64,000 bases of DNA from Chlamydiales bacterium (GTDB lineage: Bacteria > Chlamydiota > Chlamydiia > Chlamydiales > Simkaniaceae): contig JACKPO010000005.1 in assembly GCA_024233515.1 (NCBI GenBank), positions 96,160 through 160,159 of the forward strand, given 5' to 3'. The position numbers and the translations under genes are program-made. Every line of letters begins with the position of its first letter. The stretch's first letter is position 1. This document shows positions 43,395 through 51,501 of this stretch, in pieces. The notes under the pieces were generated by a model. The model worked only from the letters and a program-made list of their open reading frames with translations. It had not been told where the DNA came from and did not search any database.

Positions 43395-43546
43395 TAAGGC
43401 ATTGCTTGCATCGGCCCCATCTCTCTTTGAGGGGTGATGTTCGGGTTATTTGTGACTGGCATGGCTCTAAGCCCATCCTCATCATTGGTTTGATAACATC
43501 CAATGGTGAGAAAAGTAAGAGCTAGAATCATTAAAGCGATTTTCAT
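43391..43546 (-). CDS. Small lipoprotein (51 aa)
   Basis: ATG 43546 has AAGGA 7 bp upstream. The product is MKIALMILALTFLTIGCYQT followed by a polar, Pro/Met-rich tail of about 30 residues (NPNITPQREMGPMQAMPY). The lipobox is TIGC with Cys17 as the lipidation site. It is short but the Shine-Dalgarno, signal and lipobox agree. Lgt (15143) would lipidate it. Function is unknown. It lies just before the pdhA promoter and faces the same way. Confidence 0.65.
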   Translation of the reverse strand: MKIALMILALTFLTIGCYQTNDEDGLRAMPVTNNPNITPQREMGPMQAMPY

Positions 43547-43631
43547 TTTTTTATCCTTTCTTTGTAAGGGTCCATCATACTCCACTAAAGTCTTTTTGAC
43601 AATTTATAATCACCAAGTTAGACTAACGAGC

Positions 43632-44330
43632 ATGGCTAAACGACCGATCTACTACGACACAGAGACAACCGGGGTCCGTCCCGATAAGGACCGGATCATT
43701 GAAATCGCAGCTTACGATCCTCTCCGCGATAAAACCTTTCACTCGTTGATCAACCCTGGGTGCTCCATCCCTCCAGAAGCCAGTGCCATCCACAACATTA
43801 CCGATGAGATGGTCAAGGATGCCCCCACCTTCCGAGAGGTTGGAAAACAATTTGTTGAATTCTGCGCAGAGGATGTGGTCCTTGTCGCCCACAACAACGA
43901 CGCCTTTGATAAGCCCTTCCTTGAAAACGAGTACCAAAGAAATGAGGTCCATCTTCCCCAGTGGCCCTATATCGACTCGCTGAAATTTTCACGCAAATAT
44001 CGCCCCGATCTTCCCCGCCACTCTCTTCAACATCTTCGTGAATACCATGGCATCGAAGCAAATAATGCCCATCGCGCCCTCGATGATGTGATCATCCTCC
44101 ACCAGGTGTTTTCCCTGATGATTGATGACCTCACGATGGAGACCATCCTAGAACTGATGAACCAAAAGCAAGTGCTCCGCCACATGCCCTTCGGGAAACA
44201 CCGTGGCGTTCCCATCAAAGATGTCCCCCCCGGCTATGTCCGCTGGCTCCATGAAAATGGCGCCCTCGATAAACCCGACAACGGCGAGCTGAAAGAGGCC
44301 TTTGAATCCCTCGGCATGCTCCCCAACTAG
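43632..44330 (+). CDS. DnaQ-like 3'-5' exonuclease fused to DUF3820
   Basis: A DEDDh exonuclease with ExoI motif YYDTETTGV (D9, E11 from ATG 43632), ExoII HNNDAFDKPFL and ExoIII HRALDDVIIL. The 40-residue C-terminal module MPFGKHRGVPIKDVPPGYVRWL matches DUF3820. DnaQ exonucleases in chlamydiae proofread DNA or trim RNA; the added DUF3820 is found in some DnaQ family members. An in-frame start at 43503 would add an improbable N-terminus, so I choose ATG 43632, which gives the canonical exonuclease start. Confidence 0.88.
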   Translation: MAKRPIYYDTETTGVRPDKDRIIEIAAYDPLRDKTFHSLINPGCSIPPEASAIHNITDEMVKDAPTFREVGKQFVEFCAEDVVLVAHNNDAFDKPFLENEYQRNEVHLPQWPYIDSLKFSRKYRPDLPRHSLQHLREYHGIEANNAHRALDDVIILHQVFSLMIDDLTMETILELMNQKQVLRHMPFGKHRGVPIKDVPPGYVRWLHENGALDKPDNGELKEAFESLGMLPN

Positions 44331-44426
44331 TGTCTACAAAGTTCTTCATCGTTACTGACCATTCATTGAGTTTTTCCCTTCCTTGTGTCATACTCTCCCC
44401 CATTAAACAATGAAACGGGAAGAACC

Positions 44427-44927
44427 ATGATTAAATATTTCACTTTAGCTGCGCTCATAGCTCTCCTTATTGGATGCACATCGATTCGCACCTCTCACGT
44501 CCATACCAAGTTGCAAACCTACGAGATTGATGAGACAATCAAAGATGGAATCACCACCAAGGAAGAAATTGCAAAACGTTTTGGAAATCGTTGCACGGTT
44601 GAAACAGATGTCGATGGAAGAGAGCGCTGGGTTTATCTCTTGACAGTCTCCATTCCAACCTTTGCGAAAACGTCCAAGGAGAAGATAAGCTTTGGAGGGA
44701 TCCACTCGAACTCTTATCAAAACCCTCGTTACACCAATCAAACTCACTTTGCAAACAAATACGAAGGGTTTTCTCCTGAGTACGAAACGAAAAATTACAC
44801 CCTCACCATCTTTATCGATGAGAAAGGTACGGCGATCAGCCACCACCTGGTCCCCTCAGGGAGCGGAAAAGTGCCTGCTTGGGAAAGCTTCCATAAAGAG
44901 TTATCCCCATCTTATTTCAAAAATTGA
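44427..44927 (+). CDS. Lipoprotein with SmpA/BamE-like core
   Basis: ATG 44427 has GGAAGAA upstream and encodes the signal MIKYFTLAALIALLIGC with lipobox LIGC (Cys17). The mature part contains IKDGITTKEEIAKRFGNRCT followed by GRERWVYLLTV. This resembles the SmpA/OmlA (BamE) pattern of a G-x-T-x-x-E-V helix followed by a Trp-containing strand. That suggests an outer-membrane lipoprotein with a BamE-like fold, but I cannot say it is BamE. It is 166 aa, longer than the usual 110-120. No neighbour links it to the Bam operon. Confidence 0.65.
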   Translation: MIKYFTLAALIALLIGCTSIRTSHVHTKLQTYEIDETIKDGITTKEEIAKRFGNRCTVETDVDGRERWVYLLTVSIPTFAKTSKEKISFGGIHSNSYQNPRYTNQTHFANKYEGFSPEYETKNYTLTIFIDEKGTAISHHLVPSGSGKVPAWESFHKELSPSYFKN

Positions 44928-44956
44928 TTTTTGAAACACGATGGGAATAGTGACCT

Positions 44957-45724
44957 CTAAAATGTGGCCTTAAAATTGAGTTCAGCGCCCCAGAGAACGT
45001 AGGAGTTCTTGGGAAGGTCTAAGCTAAGTCCTGAGGGAGAGCGTGCTGTTGTCGCTCCATCTTGCCAGAATTCAAAGAAGGGGCTGAAGATAACGCTTAG
45101 GTTCCAAGGACGATAGACAACAAAACTTATTGGGAGCTCAACAAGGAAGTTCTTAAACTTTTTGTGGAGTTTCCAATAAGCGCCACCAAGTGGAGTGGTA
45201 TAGACGCTGGAGAAGACCTGTCCTTTCCATGTCACATTTCCACCAATGGCCATCCAATCGGTCACCCAATAGTTCGATAAAATCCCTACGGGGACATAGA
45301 AATGGTTGTAGTAAAGGTCGATCGATGATTGGTCTTTATTGTTTACATCATGGCTCAAATGACGATAGCCAAATCCTGTGAACGGGGTAACGAGAAGATC
45401 TCGATTCCAAAAGGTAAAAGTATATCCGAATCGTTCCTGCACGTTAACATTCAAAAGCTTTCGCGAATCATTTCCCCCAGAGGTTTTCCCATAAAACCAA
45501 TCGAGCTCGAGCCCTGCATAGATAAAATCAAAGGGCTTATATTCGTAAATGGCTTGCATTCCTCCCATATTTCCACTGAGAGATGGGAAACCACTCGGCT
45601 TCACATTCGCATGCACATACTTGGCCCCAACGGTAAAGTGATGAGGAGGTGAACACTGAGCTCCTTGAGCTTGCTGGGCGTAAAGACCAAAAGAAAGGAG
45701 GAGGAAGGCGACTGTTTTTTTCAT
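44957..45724 (-). CDS. Outer membrane beta-barrel protein
   Basis: 255 aa from ATG 45724 (MKKTVAFLLLSFGLYAQQAQG), a Sec signal peptide. Amphipathic strands follow (HFTVGAKYVHANV, FIYAGLELDWFYG, NVQERFGYTFTF, LLVTPFTGFGYRHL) and the protein ends in Phe (LNFKATF). It is the size of an 8-10-strand barrel. Similar small barrels are numerous in environmental chlamydiae. It is convergent with the lipoprotein gene at 44427 and divergent from the GH64-like gene. Confidence 0.78.
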   Translation of the reverse strand: MKKTVAFLLLSFGLYAQQAQGAQCSPPHHFTVGAKYVHANVKPSGFPSLSGNMGGMQAIYEYKPFDFIYAGLELDWFYGKTSGGNDSRKLLNVNVQERFGYTFTFWNRDLLVTPFTGFGYRHLSHDVNNKDQSSIDLYYNHFYVPVGILSNYWVTDWMAIGGNVTWKGQVFSSVYTTPLGGAYWKLHKKFKNFLVELPISFVVYRPWNLSVIFSPFFEFWQDGATTARSPSGLSLDLPKNSYVLWGAELNFKATF

Positions 45725-45813
45725 GACGTGCAACTTTTTTCAAATTTTAACTAGATATATAATATTGCTTTAAGCTATTTTTTTCATCAACGAAAAAACG
45801 TTTAGAGACCTTT

Positions 45814-47886
45814 ATGAGACACTTTTTTTTCCTTCTTCTCCTCCCTTTTTTGAGTTATGCAAGTTCTGACACTTTCTCTGCAGATCGTTTGAAGAAGTTC
45901 GGTGAGGACTTTTATAAACGGCAACGGGATAAATTTTATGAAGCTGGACTTGTAAATAAAGGTTCTGAAGTCGGGGGGGCAGTCATTCTATCCCCTGAAC
46001 CAAAAGCGGGCTATTTACCGGTTCTGATTACCAACAACACTGGACTTCCTGACGATCAGGTCTACGTCACCCTTGCTGGACAAGAAGTGCCTGCAGGAAG
46101 TGAATACTTCTTTAGTATGGACTTCAACACAGGGGTCTATTCTCCTGTTTTAGCCGCCCCTTCTACCTACTCCCCAACCTATTCCTATCTTCTTTCGCAG
46201 CTTCCCACATCGACAACTGGAAGTAGTGATCATGTCGCCTATGTCTCGAATTTGAATGGTGCCAGGTTTTACTTTTCTCTCAAAGAACCCACCTATTTGG
46301 CCTCCAAAACGGGGAATGCCATTGCAGCCCCCAGCTATTTCGCTTTTTACGATCCAAACTTCAACAACCTCTTTGAAACCGTTGAGGTAACCTATATTTC
46401 AGATTTCGATAAGAAGGAACCGGCTCCAGCCATTCCTTGGACAGCAACGATCAATACCACAGAGGTTGATGCCTTTGGTCTCCCTATTAAAATCCAGTAC
46501 TACTCCTACGATTCCTCTAGTCCTAGCGCACTCAATCCTGTTGTTCAAATCCCTAACGCCCTCCCCTCTGGCTTTGGTGAGGGAGGACTTGCAGGAGCAA
46601 CAGATCGGGAAGCCATCGTAAATACCGTTCATTCAGGGTTGGTTTCAGGTGATCTATCAGGACAAAGTGTCTGGACACGCCTTGCGGTCCCCTTTTATAC
46701 TGATCCCTACAACGGTGCGGGACTTGTGACCTACCTAAGAATCCTCTCTCCAAAGCAGGGAGTAGGGAATGATCCCTCGGTGGCCATTCAAATGGATGGG
46801 GGAATCACAGTGCAACATTTAGATACCGTTCAAGGAACAGGAGGCGTTCCTCGCTTCTACAATTCGAATTTCCCCTTCTTCCCTTATGACTATTTTTCAA
46901 GCAATAGCTATGGCAACGCCAATCCTTTTGCCGCTAACCTATTGAATTATTATACGGGAGGAACAAACCTCTATATCAACACAGGGGGGATGACTCCTGC
47001 CCAGTATGAGGGAAATACGACCGCTCAAACAATGACCTTTACACTAACGTCTGGCTCCGGCCCCTCTCCCCTGACCATTGATGAGGCAGATGTGAATGTC
47101 TACAAGATGTTCTCTGGGACGCAAGAGATTGGAGGAGCTGCCGCTCCAATTGGGTATTACTTCGGAGATGCTTTTACGGCAGGGGTTCTTCCTAGCACAA
47201 CAGGAACAAATTCAGCAGCACCGATCAATATTACAGATGCAACAAGTGGGGGATGGCAAGATACCAATGTCCCCAACTACTACTCCCCGCTTAACTCTGC
47301 GATCGGCGGAGGCCCTTGGTACAGCCTCTATGCAAAGGAGCTTCACAACGTTGCTGTCCGAACAACCTTTACCACACCAACCCCCAACTTTTTAAGCGGC
47401 GTGGGTCTTTGTTATGCTTATGACTTCGATGATTCTTTAGGGATTAGCGGGGCGATCACACCTGCTGTCACAACGCAAGAATCTGAAAATCTCTACGTAA
47501 GAATCACCCTTGGAACGGTCGATCAAAGTAAAATTCCCGACCCTTACTCCGATGGAGCGTCCTACGATGTGACCTTCAAGTTCCCCGATGCAACGCGTAC
47601 CCTTGCTTACCGGCAAGGAACATCAGGATCTTTTACCGAAATCCCATACAATGCGGCAGGGACGGTCATCAATGGCCTGATCTCAAATCAAGCTAATCCC
47701 CTCACCATCCAGTACACTGTCCCTGGACAAGGCTCAGGCGAGTTTATTGTCTATCTGTATAATCAGTTCCTTGTCCCGCAGAATGCTTACTCCGACTTTG
47801 AGATCAGCGTGCTCAACTCGACAACGATTACCCCCGATAGCATCACGCCATCGATAACGAGCTTCACCATGAACTTATTACCTTAG
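45814..47886 (+). CDS. Secreted GH64 / thaumatin-like beta-1,3-glucanase-type protein
   Basis: 690 aa with a signal peptide (MRHFFFLLLLPFLSYA). Residues 67-230 match the core of glycoside hydrolase family 64: LPVLITNNTGLPDDQVYVT, then ARFYFSLKEPTYL, then FETVEVTYI, then TTEVDAFGLPIKIQYY. The family cleaves beta-1,3-glucan with a Glu/Asp pair. The candidates are E191 and D219, although the spacing is longer than I recall for the laminaripentaose-producing enzyme, so activity is uncertain. The C-terminal 250 residues form a separate, Thr/Ser/Gly-rich beta region. A catalytically inactive, host-glycan-binding thaumatin-like protein is an alternative. TATAAT at 45758-45763 may be its -10. Confidence 0.72.
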   Translation: MRHFFFLLLLPFLSYASSDTFSADRLKKFGEDFYKRQRDKFYEAGLVNKGSEVGGAVILSPEPKAGYLPVLITNNTGLPDDQVYVTLAGQEVPAGSEYFFSMDFNTGVYSPVLAAPSTYSPTYSYLLSQLPTSTTGSSDHVAYVSNLNGARFYFSLKEPTYLASKTGNAIAAPSYFAFYDPNFNNLFETVEVTYISDFDKKEPAPAIPWTATINTTEVDAFGLPIKIQYYSYDSSSPSALNPVVQIPNALPSGFGEGGLAGATDREAIVNTVHSGLVSGDLSGQSVWTRLAVPFYTDPYNGAGLVTYLRILSPKQGVGNDPSVAIQMDGGITVQHLDTVQGTGGVPRFYNSNFPFFPYDYFSSNSYGNANPFAANLLNYYTGGTNLYINTGGMTPAQYEGNTTAQTMTFTLTSGSGPSPLTIDEADVNVYKMFSGTQEIGGAAAPIGYYFGDAFTAGVLPSTTGTNSAAPINITDATSGGWQDTNVPNYYSPLNSAIGGGPWYSLYAKELHNVAVRTTFTTPTPNFLSGVGLCYAYDFDDSLGISGAITPAVTTQESENLYVRITLGTVDQSKIPDPYSDGASYDVTFKFPDATRTLAYRQGTSGSFTEIPYNAAGTVINGLISNQANPLTIQYTVPGQGSGEFIVYLYNQFLVPQNAYSDFEISVLNSTTITPDSITPSITSFTMNLLP

Positions 47887-47889
47887 TGG

Positions 47890-48138
47890 TCAATCCACAA
47901 TAGACTCAAAAAGCTGCTCAACGCTTTCGTATTCTCTTAGATTCTTTTCTTCAATTGCATCAATGAGACCTTGCCAAAGAGCACTAGAGTAGGGAAGGGT
48001 GGAAATTTTTTCTTCCAGACAATAAATCAAGTAATCACGTAATGTCATCCCATTTGAACGAGCTAGTTTATCTAAAGAACTGCATAATTCAATGGGGAGT
48101 ATCATCTCAACTTTTCTTATACTTTTACTCACAGTCAT
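47890..48138 (-). CDS. Ribbon-helix-helix (antitoxin-like) protein
   Basis: 82 aa with an N-terminal ribbon-helix-helix pattern: a basic strand (KSIRKVEMILPIELCSSLDK), then LARSNGMTLRDYLIYCLEEKI. This is the CopG/antitoxin type. The tail (LIDAIEEKNLREYESVEQLF) is acidic and could bind a partner. No toxin gene adjoins it. ATG 48138 has AAGGG directly adjacent with no spacing, so GTG 48132, which gives 6 bp spacing, is a possible alternative start. It is convergent with the GH64-like gene and immediately downstream of the msbA stop. Confidence 0.65.
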   Translation of the reverse strand: MTVSKSIRKVEMILPIELCSSLDKLARSNGMTLRDYLIYCLEEKISTLPYSSALWQGLIDAIEEKNLREYESVEQLFESIVD

Positions 48139-48182
48139 CCCTTATTAACAAAAGAAAATATGAAAAAAAAGAAGGCCTATTG

Positions 48183-50099
48183 TCAATAAGAAAGGGCGGA
48201 AGTTTCCACTTTCTGAGAGCGGAAGTGGGTTTCCCATAGGTGGCGGAAAGGGGGGCAACTTGCAAGGAGCTCTTCCTTGGTCCCTTCGGCTGCTTTTTGT
48301 CCATTTTCGAGATAGATAATCCGATCGGCATATTCGATCGTGGAGAGGCGATGGGCGATCAAGATTTGGGTCACTTCCCCGTGGAGTTCTTTGATCGCCA
48401 TTTTGATTTTGTTTTCACTCACGGCATCCAGTGATGAAGTGGCTTCATCGAGGATGAGAATGGGCGCGTTTTTCACAAGGGCGCGGGCAATCGCTAGGCG
48501 CTGCTGCTGACCGCCTGAAAAGTTCTTGCCTGTTTCAGCAAGCATCGTGTCATACTTATGCGGAAGTTTTTTGATAAACTCGTGGGCGTGGGCTTTTTTT
48601 GCTGCGCGGATGATCGCCTCTTTGGAAAAGGTTTTTCCATAGGCAATATTCGCCCCAATCGTATCGAAAAAGAGAAAGGGCTTTTGCGGAACAAAGGCAA
48701 TTTGTTCCCTAAGAGACTGCTGCGTATACTCATGAATCTCTTTTCCATCGATGAGGATCGATCCCTTCTGGATATCGTAAAGGCGAGGGAGGAGTTGGAC
48801 GATCGTCGATTTCCCAGCTCCTGTTGCACCAACAAGAGCAACCGTTTCCCCTTTATTCACTTTAAAGCTGAGGTCTTGGAGGATCCAACGATCTTCATAG
48901 CGGAACCAAACGTTTTTAAATTCCAGCGCCGTTTTAAATCCCTTGAGAATGGAGGCATTGGGTTGATCAACAATTTGAGGTTTTTGATTTAGAACTTCGT
49001 ACATCCGCTCTGCCGCTACAACACCCTTTTGAATATTGGTGTTTTCTTCCGCAAATTTCTTGACGGGCTCATAAAACAGATTCAACAACCCAAGAAACAC
49101 GATGAGCTCAGCAATCTTCATCTCTAGCACATAGAGCCCCACAATCAGAACGGTAGCGATGCAGAAGGTGGTAATCATATGGAGAATGGGCCGCGTCAAA
49201 AGATCGTATTTCGCCGTCTTACTCTCCAGCTTGGCCATCTGCTCGTTTTGTTCTTGATACTTCTTAAAGGAAAAGGCCTCCATCGAAAAGACTTTTACGG
49301 TCTGAATCCCCGAAAGGAAATCAATTAGCACAGAGGTAAACCGCTCTTGATTTTTCTGCAGTTGGCGGGTGATTTTCTTCACCTTCCGCGTCACAAAAAT
49401 AACAGGGAGGATGATCATGGGGAGACCAAAAAAGATCACCATGGAAAGTTGCCACGACATCCAAAAACAGGCCCCCAACGTCGACAGGATCGTAAACGGC
49501 GCCTGAATATAGTTGATCATAAAGGAATTGATCGACATCGCAATCTGATTCGCATCCCCTGCCACTCGAGATGAGAGACTCCCAATATTGTACTTCTGGA
49601 AAAAACTCATCGGCTGAAGCTGAATATGATCGAAGTACTGTTGCCTAAGGTCTCGACTGATGCGGATCGCTAAAATCTGTGTGGAAAATCGACTAAAAAA
49701 GAGGAAGAGCGCTTTGGTGATCGCTACGATCAGGAGCAACGTGATAAACGCCTTCATATGATGCTGGAAGTGAAGCATTTTTTTGAGGTGATACATCACC
49801 CGCTTCAGGGGGTTATTCCCCGACTTTTTGATCATGTAGGTCTGGGCATCATCTTTGGTGATGATCCCCTTTTCCCCTTGATCGATCTTCTTCCACTTCT
49901 CGAAAACATCTTCTTTTGAGACATGCTCTTCACCGGAGGAAAATAGACTAAAAAAGTCGGTCCCCGTATCGGCAATCACCCCAATGGAGAACATCTCCAT
50001 TTGACTTGCTACTGTCAACCCAATGAGGGTCGCAAGAGTCACAGCAAACAGGGATAAATGACGATGAACGCGAAACGCTGCTTTCAAGAGTAGTTTCAT
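48183..50099 (-). CDS. msbA: Lipid A/phospholipid ABC flippase MsbA
   Basis: 638-aa half-transporter that flips lipid A-core across the inner membrane. The ATPase motifs are LVGATGAGKSTIVQLL, the signature NFSGGQQQRLAIARA, Walker B PILILDEATSSLDA and AHRLSTIEYADR. Six membrane helices span 15-340. The first external loop (about residues 45-112) is unusually long and charged (EEHVSKEDVFEKWKKIDQGE, IITKDDAQTYM), whereas in E. coli MsbA (582 aa) this loop is only a few residues. In C. trachomatis msbA sits directly next to accA; here the ATPase gene at 50209 lies between them. Confidence 0.88.
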   Translation of the reverse strand: MKLLLKAAFRVHRHLSLFAVTLATLIGLTVASQMEMFSIGVIADTGTDFFSLFSSGEEHVSKEDVFEKWKKIDQGEKGIITKDDAQTYMIKKSGNNPLKRVMYHLKKMLHFQHHMKAFITLLLIVAITKALFLFFSRFSTQILAIRISRDLRQQYFDHIQLQPMSFFQKYNIGSLSSRVAGDANQIAMSINSFMINYIQAPFTILSTLGACFWMSWQLSMVIFFGLPMIILPVIFVTRKVKKITRQLQKNQERFTSVLIDFLSGIQTVKVFSMEAFSFKKYQEQNEQMAKLESKTAKYDLLTRPILHMITTFCIATVLIVGLYVLEMKIAELIVFLGLLNLFYEPVKKFAEENTNIQKGVVAAERMYEVLNQKPQIVDQPNASILKGFKTALEFKNVWFRYEDRWILQDLSFKVNKGETVALVGATGAGKSTIVQLLPRLYDIQKGSILIDGKEIHEYTQQSLREQIAFVPQKPFLFFDTIGANIAYGKTFSKEAIIRAAKKAHAHEFIKKLPHKYDTMLAETGKNFSGGQQQRLAIARALVKNAPILILDEATSSLDAVSENKIKMAIKELHGEVTQILIAHRLSTIEYADRIIYLENGQKAAEGTKEELLASCPPFRHLWETHFRSQKVETSALSY

Positions 50100-50181
50100 A
50101 ACCCCCGAGTATAGCGCATCTCCACATAAATGTCATTTCACCTCTATAAAAGTCCTCAAGTTTGCACCACCCTCATAGAGG

Positions 50182-50192
50182 GTGTCGTCAAA
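50182..50192 (+). repeat. 11-nt stub of palindromic element B
   Basis: GTGTCGTCAAA matches the end of element B exactly. It follows a small hairpin (ACCCT-catag-AGGGT at about 50170-50184) and lies 17 bp after the 3' end of the ATPase gene. An 11-nt match in 64 kb is unlikely but possible by chance. Confidence 0.35.
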
Positions 50193-50208
50193 ATTAATTG
50201 TATAAAAA

Positions 50209-51417
50209 TCATTTAAATAAACGGTCTATCTCTTCATACCAATGCAAGCATTTGATCTCTCCATGATGGGGAATCCCGGGATAGTTTTCAGCAAGAGAAA
50301 GAAGAGCTAACTCTACATCAGGAGCCTCTTTTTTGAGTCGACTTAGCCCTGATGCCATGTGAGAATTAAGACGCATCGCAAATTTGATTTCGTAGGCTTT
50401 TTCAGGCTTGATCCCGGCAAGTATAAGGTCAACTTCTGAGCCTGCTTGAGTCCGATGAAAATAACATTTTTGGGGGGAGAGGGAATAATCGAGGTGTTTC
50501 ACAAACTCTAAAACCACCATATTCTCAAAGATCGATCCTAGAAAAGGACTATTTTGTAGTTGATCATTCGATTCGATCCCTAACAAGTGACAGAGAAGTC
50601 CAGTATCGCAAAAGTAAAGCTTGGGACTTTTAACATATCGCTTGGATTGATTCCTAAAAAAGGGGCGCAGTTGATAGATGATATACGTCGATTCTAAAAT
50701 GGAAAGCCATTCTTTGGCTGTTGAACTTGAAATTCCAACTTCTTTTGCAATTTCAGATAAATTTAGAAGCTGTCCTACTCTAGCAGCAAGGAGTTTCATA
50801 AATGTTTGAAACGAAGCAAGATCTACAACGGCTTTGATATGACGAACATCTCTTTCAATATAAGTTCTAACATAGGATCGAAACCACCGGGTCATATGCG
50901 TTTTGTCAAGAGCGTAAAGCTCAGGATAAAATCCTTGTCTGAGCGTTTGAAGTAAAGTCTGATAGTCAGTGGGATCTTTTAAATACCCTCCTGCTATTAG
51001 CTCGTTCCATGTTAAAGCAAACAGATCAAAAACCATTACTCGCCCTGCTAAGCTTTCTGAAACACCTTTCATTAAGGGAAAGATTTGCGAGCCTGTTAAG
51101 ACAAACTGTCCCATTGTTTGACGGTTCTCATCGACGATGATTTTGATATAAGATAAAAGTTCTGGCGCATATTGAATCTCATCAATAATCACAGGGGGCG
51201 AAAATTTTTCAAAGAATAGTCTAGGATCAGTTAAAGCAAGACCCCTAGCGTCTAAATCATCTAATGTCACATATGTCATATCGCTAAGCTCTTCTCGAAT
51301 TAGGGTAGATTTTCCAGTCTGTCTTGCTCCTGTAATCAATGTGACAGGAAACGACTGAATTCCTTCTCGCAGAAGGCGTTGAGCAACACGGGGAATAAAT
51401 GGCTTTTTCTCTCTCAT
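50209..51417 (-). CDS. AAA ATPase with DUF4143 (copy 2)
   Basis: 402 aa with Walker A at residues 30-38 (GARQTGKST), Walker B PPVIIDEIQYAPEL, sensor FVLTGSQIFPLM, and the DUF4143 region. The latter includes EIAKEVGISSSTAKEWLSIL (a winged-helix-like part) and the nuclease-like HRTQAGSEVDLILAGIKPEK with E-x-D-L. Function is unknown. It lies between msbA and accA, which adjoin each other in C. trachomatis. A 43-bp perfect palindrome lies 29 bp upstream of its start codon, as with copy 1 at 20482, although neither the gene nor the palindrome is close in sequence to the first. Confidence 0.85.
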   Translation of the reverse strand: MREKKPFIPRVAQRLLREGIQSFPVTLITGARQTGKSTLIREELSDMTYVTLDDLDARGLALTDPRLFFEKFSPPVIIDEIQYAPELLSYIKIIVDENRQTMGQFVLTGSQIFPLMKGVSESLAGRVMVFDLFALTWNELIAGGYLKDPTDYQTLLQTLRQGFYPELYALDKTHMTRWFRSYVRTYIERDVRHIKAVVDLASFQTFMKLLAARVGQLLNLSEIAKEVGISSSTAKEWLSILESTYIIYQLRPFFRNQSKRYVKSPKLYFCDTGLLCHLLGIESNDQLQNSPFLGSIFENMVVLEFVKHLDYSLSPQKCYFHRTQAGSEVDLILAGIKPEKAYEIKFAMRLNSHMASGLSRLKKEAPDVELALLSLAENYPGIPHHGEIKCLHWYEEIDRLFK

Positions 51418-51446
51418 AACCTTATTGTACCACGCCGGTTATGATA

Positions 51447-51489
51447 AAACCTAGTAATTTTTCGATGACATCGAAAAATTACTAGGTTT
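51447..51489. repeat. Perfect 21-nt inverted repeat upstream of DUF4143 ATPase 2
   Basis: AAACCTAGTAATTTTTCGATG and its exact complement flank one central base (51468). The full 43 bp is a perfect palindrome, between the accA stop (12 bp away) and the ATPase start codon (29 bp away). It could terminate accA, operate on the ATPase gene, or mark an insertion end. Confidence 0.85.
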
Positions 51490-51501
51490 AAACTTAAGTA
51501 G

